DNA of 20,362 nt from Didymodactylos carnosus (Eukaryota; Rotifera; Eurotatoria; Philodinida; Philodinidae): positions 1 through 20,362 of the forward strand of contig CAJNOQ010003403.1 in assembly GCA_905250885.1 (NCBI GenBank), in the 5' to 3' direction. The notes under the pieces are model-generated. The model ran no database searches. It was not told the origin of the DNA and was given only the letters and a program-made list of their open reading frames with translations. The position numbers and the translations under genes were made by a program. Shown one piece after another: positions 1-10,335 of this stretch (within the stretch, counting starts at the first letter, position 1; the number at the start of each line of letters is the position of its first letter).

Positions 1-210
1 ACACGATAGTTTGTCAATTCGCTGTCCCCACACATATAATGAGATTTATCTGTAAGTTAAAAGTCCCGTAAATAACAAATAATTGACTACTTTTTTTCTA
101 ACCTGTCTATATCCAAGGAGAGAAACTGACATTCGTTTTATCCCCTTTGTTCATCTCTTTTTTGCATGTTTTTAGTCATAGCCCACTTTTGTAAGACATC
201 CTGGCGTATT

Positions 211-891
211 CAATTTATAGAAAATTAAAAGAGCTCTCGGCTTTCTGTATTAATTTGTTTGCATATTCGCCGAATGACAGGGAGAAACCATTGTGAACTT
301 AAAACAAAAATGGGCCAGTTCCATAAGTTATGGGGGCCGCTTCTTCATCATATGAGTTCATCTTCATACTTATACCCTTATCATTAAAAAGCTTTTAAAG
401 GCCATGTTTATCAATCAAAAAGTGGTACGAAAGATAGATTTACGAAACTTGCAAAGCATTTATATTCCAAAAGTACTAAACATCTTTTCATATGAGTCTA
501 AAGAGGACGTGTTGCTACACTTAATTCGAATTGGACAGGTATGTTGTAGATGAGAAAAAAGGAATATTTGAGAAGAAAAATTTTAGTCTTTGCTTTACAA
601 TAGTTTCTTTGCATTTTAAAATAGTGTTTGAAAAGACTTTCAAAGAAACATTCTTCGATACTATGAGACATATTTAGTATATTCGGTTTATAATACTCTA
701 TGAACATGGCCTTTAAAAGCTTTTTAATGATAAGGGTATAAGCATGGAGATTAACTCATATGATGAAGAAGCGATCTCCATAACTTATGGAACTGGTCCA
801 TTTTTGTTTTAAGTTCACAATGGTTTCTCCCTGTCACTCGGCGACTATGCAAACAAGAAAGCTGAGAGTTCTTTTAATTTTCTACAAATTG
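211..891. mobile_element. Foldback / long-TIR element, about 0.7 kb
   Basis: The left arm (211-410) is repeated in inverted orientation at 699-891. The arms match over about 190-200 bp with scattered substitutions and one 9-nt indel (left arm near 250, absent from the right arm). Both arms contain the series GGGAGAAACCATTG, CCAGTTCCATAAGTTATGG, TATACCCTTATCATTAAAAAG and AAGGCCATGTT. A TA dinucleotide lies just outside each arm (207-208, 895-896), which would fit a Tc1/mariner-type duplication, but the outermost bases match poorly, so the exact ends are uncertain. The 288-bp spacer has no transposase that I can recognise. Long arms with a short spacer are typical of foldback or non-autonomous TIR elements; the family is not identified. 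Confidence 0.8.
404..538 (+). other. Short open segment ending in a splice donor, inside the foldback spacer
   Basis: An ATG at 404 opens a 45-codon frame with normal-looking amino-acid composition, beginning MFINQKVVRKIDLR and ending HLIRIGQ. It is followed directly by CAG|GTATGT at 536-544, a strong splice-donor match; without splicing the frame stops at 554-556. No convincing downstream exon was found before the right arm. It could be a captured exon fragment or a chance frame in AT-rich DNA. I do not recognise the peptide. Confidence 0.2.
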
Positions 892-1061
892 GACTATTCA
901 CAATATCTTCAGTAGTCTTCCGGTTCAGTTTTGGTTCCATCACCAAAATGAGATATCTAGATAAGATTCGTGAGATATATCAATCGATCAAGTTCAATTC
1001 GATAAAGTTAATTTTGATCTCTGTCAGCTGTGAATCACTGTGCTCCCAGAAAACATCTTAA

Positions 1062-1188
1062 AATAAGATGAGTCGATTGCGAATTAGTGAACGTGCAAGA
1101 AGATAAGAGAATGTAAGATGGATTAAGCATCTTAAAACTTTAAGACAGATATAACCAGCTAATTCGCAGTCGACTCAAACATCTTATT
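1062..1188. repeat. Small palindromic MITE-like repeat, 127 bp
   Basis: The segment at 1062-1087 (AATAAGATG, AGTCGATTGCGAATTAG) recurs in inverted orientation at 1159-1188, with a TTT insertion and one substitution in the right arm. The spacer is about 70 bp. No clear target duplication was found. Confidence 0.6.
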
Positions 1189-1385
1189 AGTGATTTTATG
1201 GAAAGTTTGCCACGTTTACATTCGATGTATTGGACAATCTGAAAAAGATAAGAGCTTGACTAGAAAAGATTAATTATCGCAAAAAATTTCAAGTAAATAC
1301 CGATATTTTGATTTCCCGATCGGTCTAAGATGCCGATTTGTAGGTAAAACTAAAGTTTTTGACGGGATTTCGAATTCAGCTTTGA

Positions 1386-1697
1386 GATTTACATGATAAA
1401 CAGCATCGAATAGCATAATTGACAAATGTTTCTCAAATAAAAAACTTTCATCAAAAATTTTCAGTTCGAGGTCACACGTTCCAAAAAAAGCATTTTTTTT
1501 GTACGAAAGTTTTATTTTTAGCATATGCATGTTCATTGACATTAACAGTCTATATTTCATTGATTCAAAACAGTTTCAAGAATAAAATATTTTTTTTAAA
1601 GATGCCTTCAAGCCGAAAATTTTTGAAGAAATTTTTTATACGAAAAACATTTGTCAGTTATGTCATTCGGTGAAATTTATCATGCAGGTCACAAATC
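1386..1697. repeat. Diverged inverted-repeat element, 312 bp
   Basis: Arms at 1386-1471 and 1605-1697 are imperfect inverted copies sharing CATGATAAA, ATAATTGACAAATGTTT (with one change) and TCAAAAATTTTC. The divergence suggests an old insertion. Open frames in this segment on both strands are by-products of AT-rich palindromic sequence and show no protein-like features. Confidence 0.55.
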
Positions 1698-3118
1698 ATC
1701 TGACGTTGTTGCAAAAAGAACACTTGGAGAGTCGTCAAGTCGTCGTCGTTGTGACATTTTCCTCAAACTTTGTTTTGTTGTAATTTTCACCGATACTTCG
1801 ATCGATTAAAGTTGAAATGTTGATTCTAACGCATTGTTTTTGCGTAGTTTTAACTCTACTCTTTAGCTAGAAAAATGGCTTCAAAAGGAGCCTATTTTTC
1901 ATGTCTTGACTTGTTTAGAACACTTAGCTCTTTCCGTTTTAGTTTCTCTTTCATATGTTGCACTAATATGAAGAACTTCGGGGAAAAATGTTGAACTTTA
2001 ATTCGATTTTCTTATGGAAATCGACCGTTGCAGGGATAGGCGAATCTCATCGTAAAATGGTTATCTGCTCCAGATGAGATAGATCTTGAAATTTTGTAAA
2101 ATTTGCAAAATAATTTTCTGGATTAAATATGTCACGCAGTGTGTTATATACCAGAGAATGATTTGGCTTCTTGTCCTTTCCATCTGTATTTGTCTGTGTA
2201 TTTGTGTGAAAGTAAAATTTAATGAGCAGCTAATTGATCGAATCCTTATCCGTTCGACCTTTAAAAGCAAAATTTATTTGCATACCATTTAGAGAAAAAC
2301 ATGATGAATTCGATTCAATGCCAGCCGGTAACAAAATACGATTTCTTTGAGACTTATTTTGACTAAATGACCATCTTTTATATACAATGAGATTCTTAAT
2401 TGAGTACTGTTTTTGAGTACACTTTTGCTACGATCGTACTGTGAAATTGATCTGTAGATTTTTGTGAATCATTCGTCGGTAGCTTTTTACATGTTATGTA
2501 CAATAAGTTTTTTATCTAACTTTGAAAAAGATTTTATTCATTTTAAATTTTTTCTTGTATAATCAGGCTTTTATTGATAGAAAATTTATACATAACTTTA
2601 AATCTTGACAGCATAGTTTTTCCAGTTAATTTTATTCACAAATCTGAAATTATGAGAATTATTTGATTTCAATTGAACTTTTTTTCATATGCGTGCAAAC
2701 GCACAAGTATCAATATATGAATTACCTTTTAAATTGTACAAGATTTTGTTTTATTTTAACGCTATACATTGCATTATATGTTTTATTTAAACTACTTGAA
2801 AATATCCACTTGATTATGAAAAGTTTGTCACATTTTTTCTCAATTTTTTTGTTGTTGTTGAAAAGTGTAGAGAGATTATGCATAGTTGTGTGACAGCTAT
2901 ATAGGTATTTAAATGATTTATGGTGGCACACGTCTTTATTTAGCCAAAACATACATTTTTTATTAGAAAAGAAGAAAATGTGAATGAGGAGCGATACTTG
3001 AAAATAAGTTCAAGTTTGTATATTGATATACTGTGAACAAAAAAAAAAAAAAAACTCAAAAATGATTGACATTATTGTTAAATAATTTTTTTCTTCTTCT
3101 TTGCCTTGTTATATGCAG
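1698..3118. other. Gene-free AT-rich stretch
   Basis: No coding exon, RNA gene or element with clear ends was recognised. Open frames of about 70-76 codons occur on both strands at 2061-2292 and 2663-2952 but overlap each other and are rich in Ile, Leu and Lys, as expected by chance at this base composition. A run of 16 A lies at 3039-3054 and may be the tail of an old retroposed insert or simple low complexity. Confidence 0.5.
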
Positions 3119-3166
3119 GTGGGAGCACCATCTTAATATGAGAAAAGTTCAATTTTTCACAATGAA
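3119..3166 (+). other. Candidate 5' untranslated exon of the 3459-4612 gene
   Basis: A pyrimidine-rich tract followed by ATATGCAG (to 3118) looks like a splice acceptor, and GAA|GTAAGC at 3164-3172 looks like a donor. Splicing to the acceptor TTTATAG at 3428-3434 would remove a 268-nt intron and join this 48-nt exon to sequence 24 nt upstream of the ATG at 3459. It contains ATGs in another frame that would give a short upstream reading frame. The acceptors at 3118 or 3434 could alternatively be trans-splicing sites if the organism uses a spliced leader. Confidence 0.3.
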
Positions 3167-3458
3167 GTAAGCATATACCTAAACTTTTTTTTTCTCCTTT
3201 TGTTTAACATCTGAATATGGCAAAAATAAATATAACTATCTTTAACTACGTAATAACAATCATATACTCCATTTCTTTTTTCTTTAGCAGTATAAATATC
3301 AAATGTATATAAGTTAAAGTTTAATAAATCTTTTTCTTCTCTTTTTTTTTCTTTTTAATATTTTAAACTTAACTCTTCTTTTAATAAAATATGACAAATT
3401 TTATTATGATGTTATATCATTAATCTATTTATAGGCTTAATATTAAATTGGATATATT

Positions 3459-4612
3459 ATGTTTCTTACTACAACAACAAAATATGGTTCAACATCACAT
3501 TTAAAATCTAGTAAACTACCGAGTATCGCCTATAAAACACGTCGTTTAAAAAAAAGTCAACCAATGCATTCAATTACATCTAGTCAACATTCTACCAGAA
3601 GTTCAGACCGACATCATAATACCAATATACAATCTCAACAACTTTCATCAAATAATGTTGGTGATAATGATGTATCATTATTAAAAGAGAAATATAGTGA
3701 TTATTTAAAATGGTTAAAAACAAATAGAAAATTTGATAATGAACTTCTTAAAAGTTCTCTAGCAGAATTTGGCATTGAACCATCACAAGCTGAACAACTC
3801 GTTTCAACATGTACATGGTATGTTTATCAATTTCAGAAAGAAATTGGAGTAGAAAATATGGAAGATAATCAAAAAAAAAATAGAAAAACAATAATCCGAG
3901 ATCATTCAGGTACATCAAACCAAAATATGAAGGGTAATAATAACTAGAGAAAATATTTATTTCCATTATTTATCTGTTCTTAATATTTTTAGATGAACAA
4001 TCATTATCACGTCCAAAATATAACATTTTACCTCCAATTCAAGTCGAGTTACAAAAATCTCCTATCATCTCCAATAATATTTCAATAAAAAAATTTTCTG
4101 ATCTTCCTCGTATTCAATATTCAAGTCCACTTCGTGCAACAATAGATTGTGAGCCATTGACATCTTCTCGACGCGTAGATTTTGGTACTATTAATCAAAT
4201 ACAACAACATCAACATTCTTTATGGAAAACAGCAATATCAAAAGCAAAAGTATTACCAAAACTTCGTGCAGATACTTTAACTGACATTACAAGTACTACC
4301 GATGGAATGTCAAATGATGGTAGTAGTGATTTTGATCCGGATAAACTATCGGATTTATTTTCATCTCAGAGACTTAACCAATCTCAACATCAACGATCCA
4401 TACAACAGGTAACACCTTTGAAACATGGTCAAACACGTTCAATTCTAAGAAAATATTTACAACAAACAAAGTCAACTCAGGATGACATAGACCAGATTGA
4501 TAATCGAATACCATTAGGTACAAGATCACGGAAAATGTTTGGAGGTAGTGAATATTTTGCTCAAATAATGAATGAATTAGAAACACAACCTAGTGAGAGA
4601 ATCACTAGTTAA
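3459..4612 (+). CDS. Uncharacterised Ser/Gln/Asn-rich protein, two exons
   Basis: Exon 1 starts at ATG 3459 and exon 2 runs 3993-4612 to TAA. The acceptor is TATTTTTAG at 3992. Two donors both keep frame (phase 1): GTACAT at 3910 (83-nt intron, 356 aa) and GTAATA at 3934 (59-nt intron, 364 aa). The second fits the 56-63-nt size of other introns here. The exon 2 frame is open from its first base, which supports the splice. The N-terminus is basic and Ser/Gln-rich. Roughly residues 70-130 form a denser, probably helical segment (SDYLKWLKTNRKFDNELL, then CTWYVYQFQKEIG). The remainder looks disordered, with a more ordered C-terminal stretch (RKMFGGSEYFAQIMNELE). There is no signal peptide or membrane segment. 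I do not recognise the family. A candidate AATAAA lies at 4943-4948. Confidence 0.75.
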
Positions 4613-7600
4613 GATTGAAACACCCTTAGTTGATTTCAAGATTGGCTCTTGAGCTATCTCAAAATACAAAGCTTTTGAAGTGATATGCGCAAAGCTTTGG
4701 AATAACTGTGATTAGTTTATTCTAAAAATGATCTTTGACATGACATATATTCTATCTAGTTAAAGGACTGAATCTAATCTATGAATAACAATATTAGAAG
4801 TGACCAATGATGGATGAGAAACTTAGTCTAAACCGGGTTACAAAAGCTAAACATATAGTCCTATTTTATTTACTGTACAAAATTAATGCTTTCTAGTTTT
4901 AACTTAAGTACGATTTCTTTATCATGTATATATTTGTCTGTAAATAAACTGATAAAATTGGTGTTTTTATAAAAAATATTTAACACAATACACGTTGTCA
5001 ATACAGTACACAAAGTATTTCAAAACGTGTCTTCCATGACACATTTTGATAGTCTTTTGAAGTAGAGTATAGAGAACGAGAGTTGTAAGGGTTTAAAAAT
5101 ATTTAGCTGTAACACAATCAATCATCTAGCATTCTCTGTCTCTTAGAACGTATTTAACTATTTTGACACTGTACAGAAGGTTTACTGGCCTTTACTAATG
5201 TTTAGTTGCATTTTTTGTTTGTTTGTTTAGGCACACAACACCTCCTGCTCTTTTCTTGTGTGCTTTGAGATTTATTTATCTTTTATACGATGCAAACTTG
5301 CGTTTATACTGCATAAGAGAGTGAATTGCGCGCTAGTGTTACTCCGAAATGTAAAACCTCTATATCTCCTCTTCTACTAAACGAATTTCAATAATTTATT
5401 TTTTTGATTTGTTCCTTAGTTTGATACCTACTTCCATCCAAAACGCCAAGATTTTATCTTCCTTTACTCCCAACTTATCATTGCAAAACATTGTGATTTT
5501 CAACGCTATCTGTCGTCAAAAGTTTACCTTTTTCTCTATAATTTTTCTCTATTGAGCTAAATTATTTTCTACCTGTTCTTAGCTGAAGTTCTTGGCTTCC
5601 AGAACATATAATTGGATTTAAGATTTGTGTTTATTTTTGTGGTATTTTTTAATAAAACATGTGCTGACAGACACTTGTATTTTACTGTCACGAGAGACAG
5701 TGTACAGGCCAGCAACTAAATACACTTAAACTATTTATATGTAATTCGATAACCAATGAGTTGAGAAATAGTTTGATAAAAAATTTTTTATTATGTTTTA
5801 TGGTTGAATAAAAAAAAGAAGAGAACAAGGGGAAAAACAATGACTTTACACTAAATGACACACGAGATTTTCATTTTTATTATTTCAATTCCTCACCAAC
5901 TATCACAGTTGTAACCTTGATTTTTCTACCCTTTTTTCAGATCTGATGATAAATTTATAATAAAACTTTCAGCACTTTAGCAGTTCTCTTTTCTAAGAAA
6001 ATTGCATTTTACGTCGAAAATGTCACGCATGATTGAAATAAAAGTATCTCTACGAAAAATAAAGTTAATTCGATTCGTTAAGACTTGACAAATTTTTTGA
6101 GACATTCATGAACGTTTAGCACACAAGTGCCAGTATCGGCAGGAGAAACACTGAAAAATCAGATATCGTTAACAGTTTTTCTTCAAAAACTCAATTGAAC
6201 TCGAGCTACAAAGAAATGATAAACTAATTGTCTTGCTTTTGCTTACACATACGTAAAAATATTTTTGCACATACTGAAAAAATTCACCGTTTCAAAACCT
6301 ATTAATTGGTATCTTACAATAACACTTTTGATTTACTATTTACTATATTTTTCGCATGAAAACCATAAGAATCAATCATTGAACAAAGAGTTAATTTCCA
6401 AGAAAAAAAAGACAGTGACAGTCGGGAAACTTCGTTTGTCATAATCACTGAGAGCAGTGCTATATAGTTTAATAACAGAAAAAAACATTTAAAGCGAGTG
6501 AATTTTTCTGAATTTCTTCATTCAAACGGTACAATACCAGCGTAATTCACTCAATTGCATATTCTTGCATTGCATTTCCATTGATCGCCTCATCATTGTT
6601 GACGCAAACAGATCGATAACTGATCGAGAAAGGCAATCATATTAAAATAATATTATTTTTCAAATACACATCAATGAAAAAAAGCAATCGATTATTTTTT
6701 CTTTTGTTTTTTTTACAAAATTCTATCTTGGTAAATAATACCATTCCTTTCTATTAACTGCATTGACTGTTGTTTAAAACTGTACATTTTAATAAAATTG
6801 AATATAGGGTGACGCGAAACATTGAGCTTGCCAATATGTGTTTAGTCTTGAACTAGAGGAGATCAAGTGCTTTGTCAAGTTAGATCTATATGAGGAGGTT
6901 AACAGTTCAAAACTTTTATTTCAGCACCACTAATAATGATCTAAGAGCGTTGTGAGAATATGTAATGAGAGCAGGGTTGCTAAGTCTTTCAATTTATCGA
7001 AATTTTTCCGATTTTGAGCTTCTTTTCCGAATGAGTTTTGATTTTCCGATTTCTGGAGTTTTTTACTTTTTTCTGAACAGAACCTGTTCGTAAAAGAATT
7101 CAACTAACTAACATGATGTTATACTAAAAGCAATTGTTTATTATTTTTTTTTTTCCATGTGTGTCAGATATATGATATATCTGTGTTTATTTGAAAGATA
7201 AACGCACATGTTGTGGATCATCCTACAAAAAAATATATTTATCGATACTGATTGTGCACGGATGAGTAACGGAGCCAAATAATTTTTTTTCTGGGCACCG
7301 ATGCGCACCAGTGTCGAACTTTTGTTTGCAATCATCATTTTGTTTTGTCAATTTCTGTCTATATTAACACCATAGTATACTTCTAATATTTCGAATGTCT
7401 TTCTGATTTCATCTTTTCCTTCTCAAGAGAAGTATTGAGACAATGCCGCTTGGTTTTGGCATGTCAATATGGTACTGATCATTGCCGGCCGCATTCTAAT
7501 ACAAAATTTAGTATAAACTGTTAAGTTAACTATCTTGATTAATTCTCTAAGTTGTTCACTTTATTCACTAATACTACTATGGTTACTATGCTTCTACATT

Positions 7601-7620
7601 CGCAAAAATACAGCTATATA
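4613..7620. other. 3' flank and gene-free stretch
   Basis: The first 330 nt are probably the 3' UTR of the upstream gene, ending after AATAAA at 4943-4948. The rest shows no recognisable exon. Minor structures are an 8-bp hairpin GCACACAA/TTGTGTGC (5231-5263) and a 6-bp hairpin ACTGTC/GACAGT (5684-5701). A 20-nt motif at 6005-6024 recurs at 9276-9295 with one difference. A TTTTCCGA-rich patch lies around 7005-7050. Confidence 0.45.
6005..6024 (+). repeat. Dispersed repeat motif, copy 1
   Basis: CATTTTACGTCGAAAATGTC here and the same sequence with CA for CG at 9276-9295 differ at one of 20 positions. Weaker similarity continues for about 50 nt downstream in both places, so these are probably remnants of one dispersed element. 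Confidence 0.4.
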
Positions 7621-7659
7621 TACATATCACCGAAAATCCGAGAAAGGATTAGAAAAGAA

Positions 7660-7766
7660 CCTAACGACGTCAGAAGAACTGGTCAGAACATGACATCATT
7701 AGGTCATGACGTACAAGAAGAATAGGAAAGAATATGTCATTTACTACTGGTCGGCCTAATGACATC
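7660..7766. repeat. Three copies of a CCTAAYGAYRTC motif
   Basis: CCTAACGACGTC (7660-7671) and CCTAATGACATC (7755-7766) are in direct orientation. GACATCATTAGG (7692-7703) is the inverted form. GTAGAAC or GAAGAAC follows the two direct copies. This may be the subterminal part of a decayed transposon. Confidence 0.4.
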
Positions 7767-7920
7767 AGTAGAACAGAGAGAAAGAGAAAGGTCACTATAA
7801 ACATATGACTTTCTTATGACATAACACATGATAAAAAAGAAGGATGAAACGAAAATAAAAAGGACTTCTTAACAAAACAACCATAATAAAAAAACTAATT
7901 AAATTGATTAAATAAAATTT

Positions 7921-8040
7921 CAGTACGGCACTTTTTGGGCAGAAATATATCGGCACTGGTGCCAATCGGCACTTACTGGGCACGGGTGCGCTCCGGTGCC
8001 AGCCAGTGACCTACGGCATGCGATGCGCACCGGTGCGCAT
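7921..8040. repeat. GC-rich cluster of GGCAC/GTGCC motifs ending in an 18-bp palindrome
   Basis: Against an AT-rich background this 120-bp patch holds repeated variants of CGGCACTGGTGCC, GGGCACGGGTGCG and CTCCGGTGCC. It ends with the perfect palindrome ATGCGCACCGGTGCGCAT at 8023-8040. A related GGGCACCGATGCGCACCAGTG occurs at about 7294-7314, so 7290-8040 could be one element whose inner part is decayed; no target duplication was found. Confidence 0.5.
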
Positions 8041-8198
8041 TAGAATTTTTTTATAGGGTAGTTCTATGATATATATTGGGATAGGACAGAAAATCTATTC
8101 ATTTCTTTTTTTATGCATGAAGGCATAGTCTAGTTATTGATCTCTAGCTGTTAATTAATTTAGTTCAGAAATCGTTGAAAGATCGTATAGTTTTTGGT

Positions 8199-8345
8199 AT
8201 GATGACACCATCAACAACAGGGGACATTTCCGATGACTTTTCATTAGGCTTAGTTGATAAAAAACATAAACAAGATCTAGGTCTGATCCTATCTCGCTGT
8301 GAGTTATACTTGTTTACTGAGCCAGTGCTTAAATTTAAATCTTAA
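8199..8345 (+). other. Possible small ORF, 48 codons
   Basis: ATG at 8199 to TAA at 8343-8345 encodes a 48-residue frame starting MMTPSTTGDISDDFSLG. Composition is more protein-like than most frames in this stretch (Asp, Gly, Thr, few long hydrophobic runs). There is no recognised homologue, no splice support and no obvious transcription signals. It may be a relic exon or chance. Confidence 0.15.
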
Positions 8346-8435
8346 AATAAATCTTTTTTTAAGAGGCAGTCTTTTAAATTAAACTTGTCTTGATTAATAC
8401 TACTGTACATAATAAAATAAAGTGTTATTCGGTTA

Positions 8436-8833
8436 AGCCACGTTCACTCGACACTTTTTAACTTAATTTAATCCAAATCCTAACCGAGTTCAAAGTGATA
8501 CCGTTCAGACGCTCCTGGGGATTGATCAATGTGAAAATTACCTTCTCGAATTATTTGCGGGACGCTGTATGAGCTACAAATACGCTTCGAACTGCATATG
8601 TGTATAATTTATTTGACCATAACGCATGTGTAGAAGATGTAGCTAATCACTGATTGATCGATGTTTAATAGGGGGTTCTTAACCGAGTTCTATAAACTTG
8701 GTTAACTTAACTAAGTTGGCAAATTGCCAAACTGAGTTCTTAAACTAAGTTAACAAACTGAGTACGTACGCACGGGACAAGATCGGAAAGATTAAGATTA
8801 AACTAAGTTAAAACGTATCGCGTGAACGTGGCT
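8436..8833. mobile_element. TTA-flanked MITE with 38-bp TIRs (PIF/Harbinger-like)
   Basis: The terminal inverted repeats at 8436-8473 and 8796-8833 match at 34 of 38 positions, beginning AGCCACGTTCAC. TTA lies immediately outside both ends (8433-8435 and 8834-8836). A 3-bp TWA duplication is the hallmark of PIF/Harbinger transposition, so the class call follows from that plus size (398 bp) and lack of coding capacity. Inside are repeated ACCGAGTTC/ACTGAGTTC and TTAACTTA/TAAGTTAA motifs and a central palindrome TTGGCAAATTGCCAA (8716-8730). The family is inferred from the duplication only. Confidence 0.75.
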
Positions 8834-9275
8834 TTATAATATGAGCAGATTCATGGGGATTTTAAGTGAACAACAATGTGATAGAATTTTTATTCTGTAA
8901 AATTGTACACTGCAGTAAAAAAATATATATGAGTACAGTTGCCTATGAAAACTGTTCTGCTCAACCGATTTTAAATTTCTTTTTTTTATTTTGGTTGTTT
9001 AGTAATGGTTTGTTCAGTAATGGTCATTCACTTGTGAGAAAAAGAACTCTCCATTTCAAGTAGGTGCCGAGATATACATCAAATAAGACCAAAGTTGGTT
9101 GTTTTTGGTACCATCTGAAGAAAGAATCAAATTTTTTCTCTCTTTTATTTAAACTAGTTCTAAAAGTTTTTTAGAGTTTCTTGTAGCTTGTAAAGTAGGT
9201 TTTCAGAACTGAATTTAAATAAGATCATATTTTGACTCTGGTTTTGTCTAGCTTGTCTTGTTACACAGAAAATCT

Positions 9276-9295
9276 CATTTTACATCGAAAATGTC
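9276..9295 (+). repeat. Dispersed repeat motif, copy 2
   Basis: It matches 6005-6024 at 19 of 20 positions. See that entry. Confidence 0.4.
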
Positions 9296-9635
9296 CACCG
9301 GGATTATTTCTTCTATTTTTCGACTAAAATAACTTCGAATTCCAGCTCATCATACATCATACGATTTGCTGAAACCTGGGCTATTCGCCTGAAATTACAA
9401 AAATTTGTGGAGTCTATACGTTATCCTTTATTTTAACAACGACGCAACAACCACGAAATTGCGTCGCAAAAGAATGTGTCGCATGTTTGTATCGCCGTTA
9501 CTAAAAACTTTTAGACACAGTTCTTGAGGCCATTTGAGGATCTACTCTGTTAAAAAAATTGCTAAATTTTATATTTTACTATTTTCAGTAGTCTTCATTA
9601 CAATGAAGGCTAAGGCTTTAAGGCTCGGCTGCTCT

Positions 9636-9908
9636 TCAATTTTGATGAGCTGTGGGTGGCGCTAATGCGTAAAAGATAAGAAAATTTTCGGACTTTTTAA
9701 GTTCTTTCAATTTTGCATTGATGTTGTTCGTGAATAAAGGCCCCTGTCTAAGTCTTTTTAACCTTTTAACATTTTTCCTCTGACAAAAAACCAACCAATC
9801 GGAGGCCTTGACTACGCTGTTAATGCCAGATCTCGAAAACTGAATATTTTGAAGGGCTGTGAATATTACGGGTGGATTGAGCTCGTTGACATTACGTAGT
9901 GCATCCAA
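9636..9908 (-). other. Weak minus-strand frame of 90 codons
   Basis: The frame begins MDALRNVNELNPPVIF and has a mixed, protein-like composition with several Pro, Asn and charged residues, ending at a TGA near 9636. No domain is recognised and there is no splice or expression evidence. It lies between TGTGTCGCA-type repeats, so a decayed transposon coding fragment is one possibility and chance another. Confidence 0.2.
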
Positions 9909-10137
9909 AAGAAACTAAAAATATTCTTAAAATCAAATAAGGGATCAAAAATACTTAATTTCCACTGTTTTCTGTATAGTAGAAATACGCAGTGGAATGT
10001 GTCGCAGCGTCAATGGAAAAAATGTCTCACAAGCGGCTCCCGGTATCGGAGATGATTATGTGGCACATTATATCGCAATTTGCGACACATGTGACACATT
10101 ATCTTTTAGTGTGTATATGTACGAAAAGTTTCGGACC

Positions 10138-10163
10138 AAGTCAAGTCAACTTTGACTTGACTT
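10138..10163. repeat. Perfect 12-bp inverted repeat within GACTT repeats
   Basis: AAGTCAAGTCAA and TTGACTTGACTT are separated by 2 bp. Further GACTTGA and GACTTGACTT copies follow to about 10208. Such 5-bp-phased arrays resemble the subterminal repeats of hAT elements and recall the GGACTGGACT arrays in the element at 17673-18452, but element ends were not found here. Confidence 0.55.
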
Positions 10164-10335
10164 TGGTTTGACTTGAAGTTGAACTTGGGACATTTTTGAC
10201 TTGACTTGCCTAGCCGTGATACTGCACGATACTGTGGAAGTCTGCTGTAGGAAGGCGTTTACTGTATTCAGTTCATATTACAGAGTATGCGCAAGAAAGA
10301 TTTAAGAATCTGTTTGCTTTTGTTAAGCAGGACTT

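Noticed and set aside
498..707. 69-codon minus-strand frame in the foldback spacer
   Set aside because: It overlaps the plus-strand frame and the palindromic arm, and its composition is typical of chance AT-rich frames.
1270..1673. Overlapping 96- and 84-codon frames on opposite strands
   Set aside because: They lie mostly in the diverged inverted repeat, are Phe/Lys-rich on both strands and contain no recognisable motif.
2061..2292. Mirror-image frames on both strands
   Set aside because: Both frames span the same 200 bp, are rich in Ile, Cys and Leu from TGT/ATT runs, and have no splice context.
3748..3966. Minus-strand frame opposite the orphan gene's first exon
   Set aside because: It is the antisense shadow of a spliced coding exon.
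5231..5263. GCACACAA/TTGTGTGC hairpin considered as a terminator or RNA gene
   Set aside because: It is a single short stem with no flanking promoter-like or RNA-family features.
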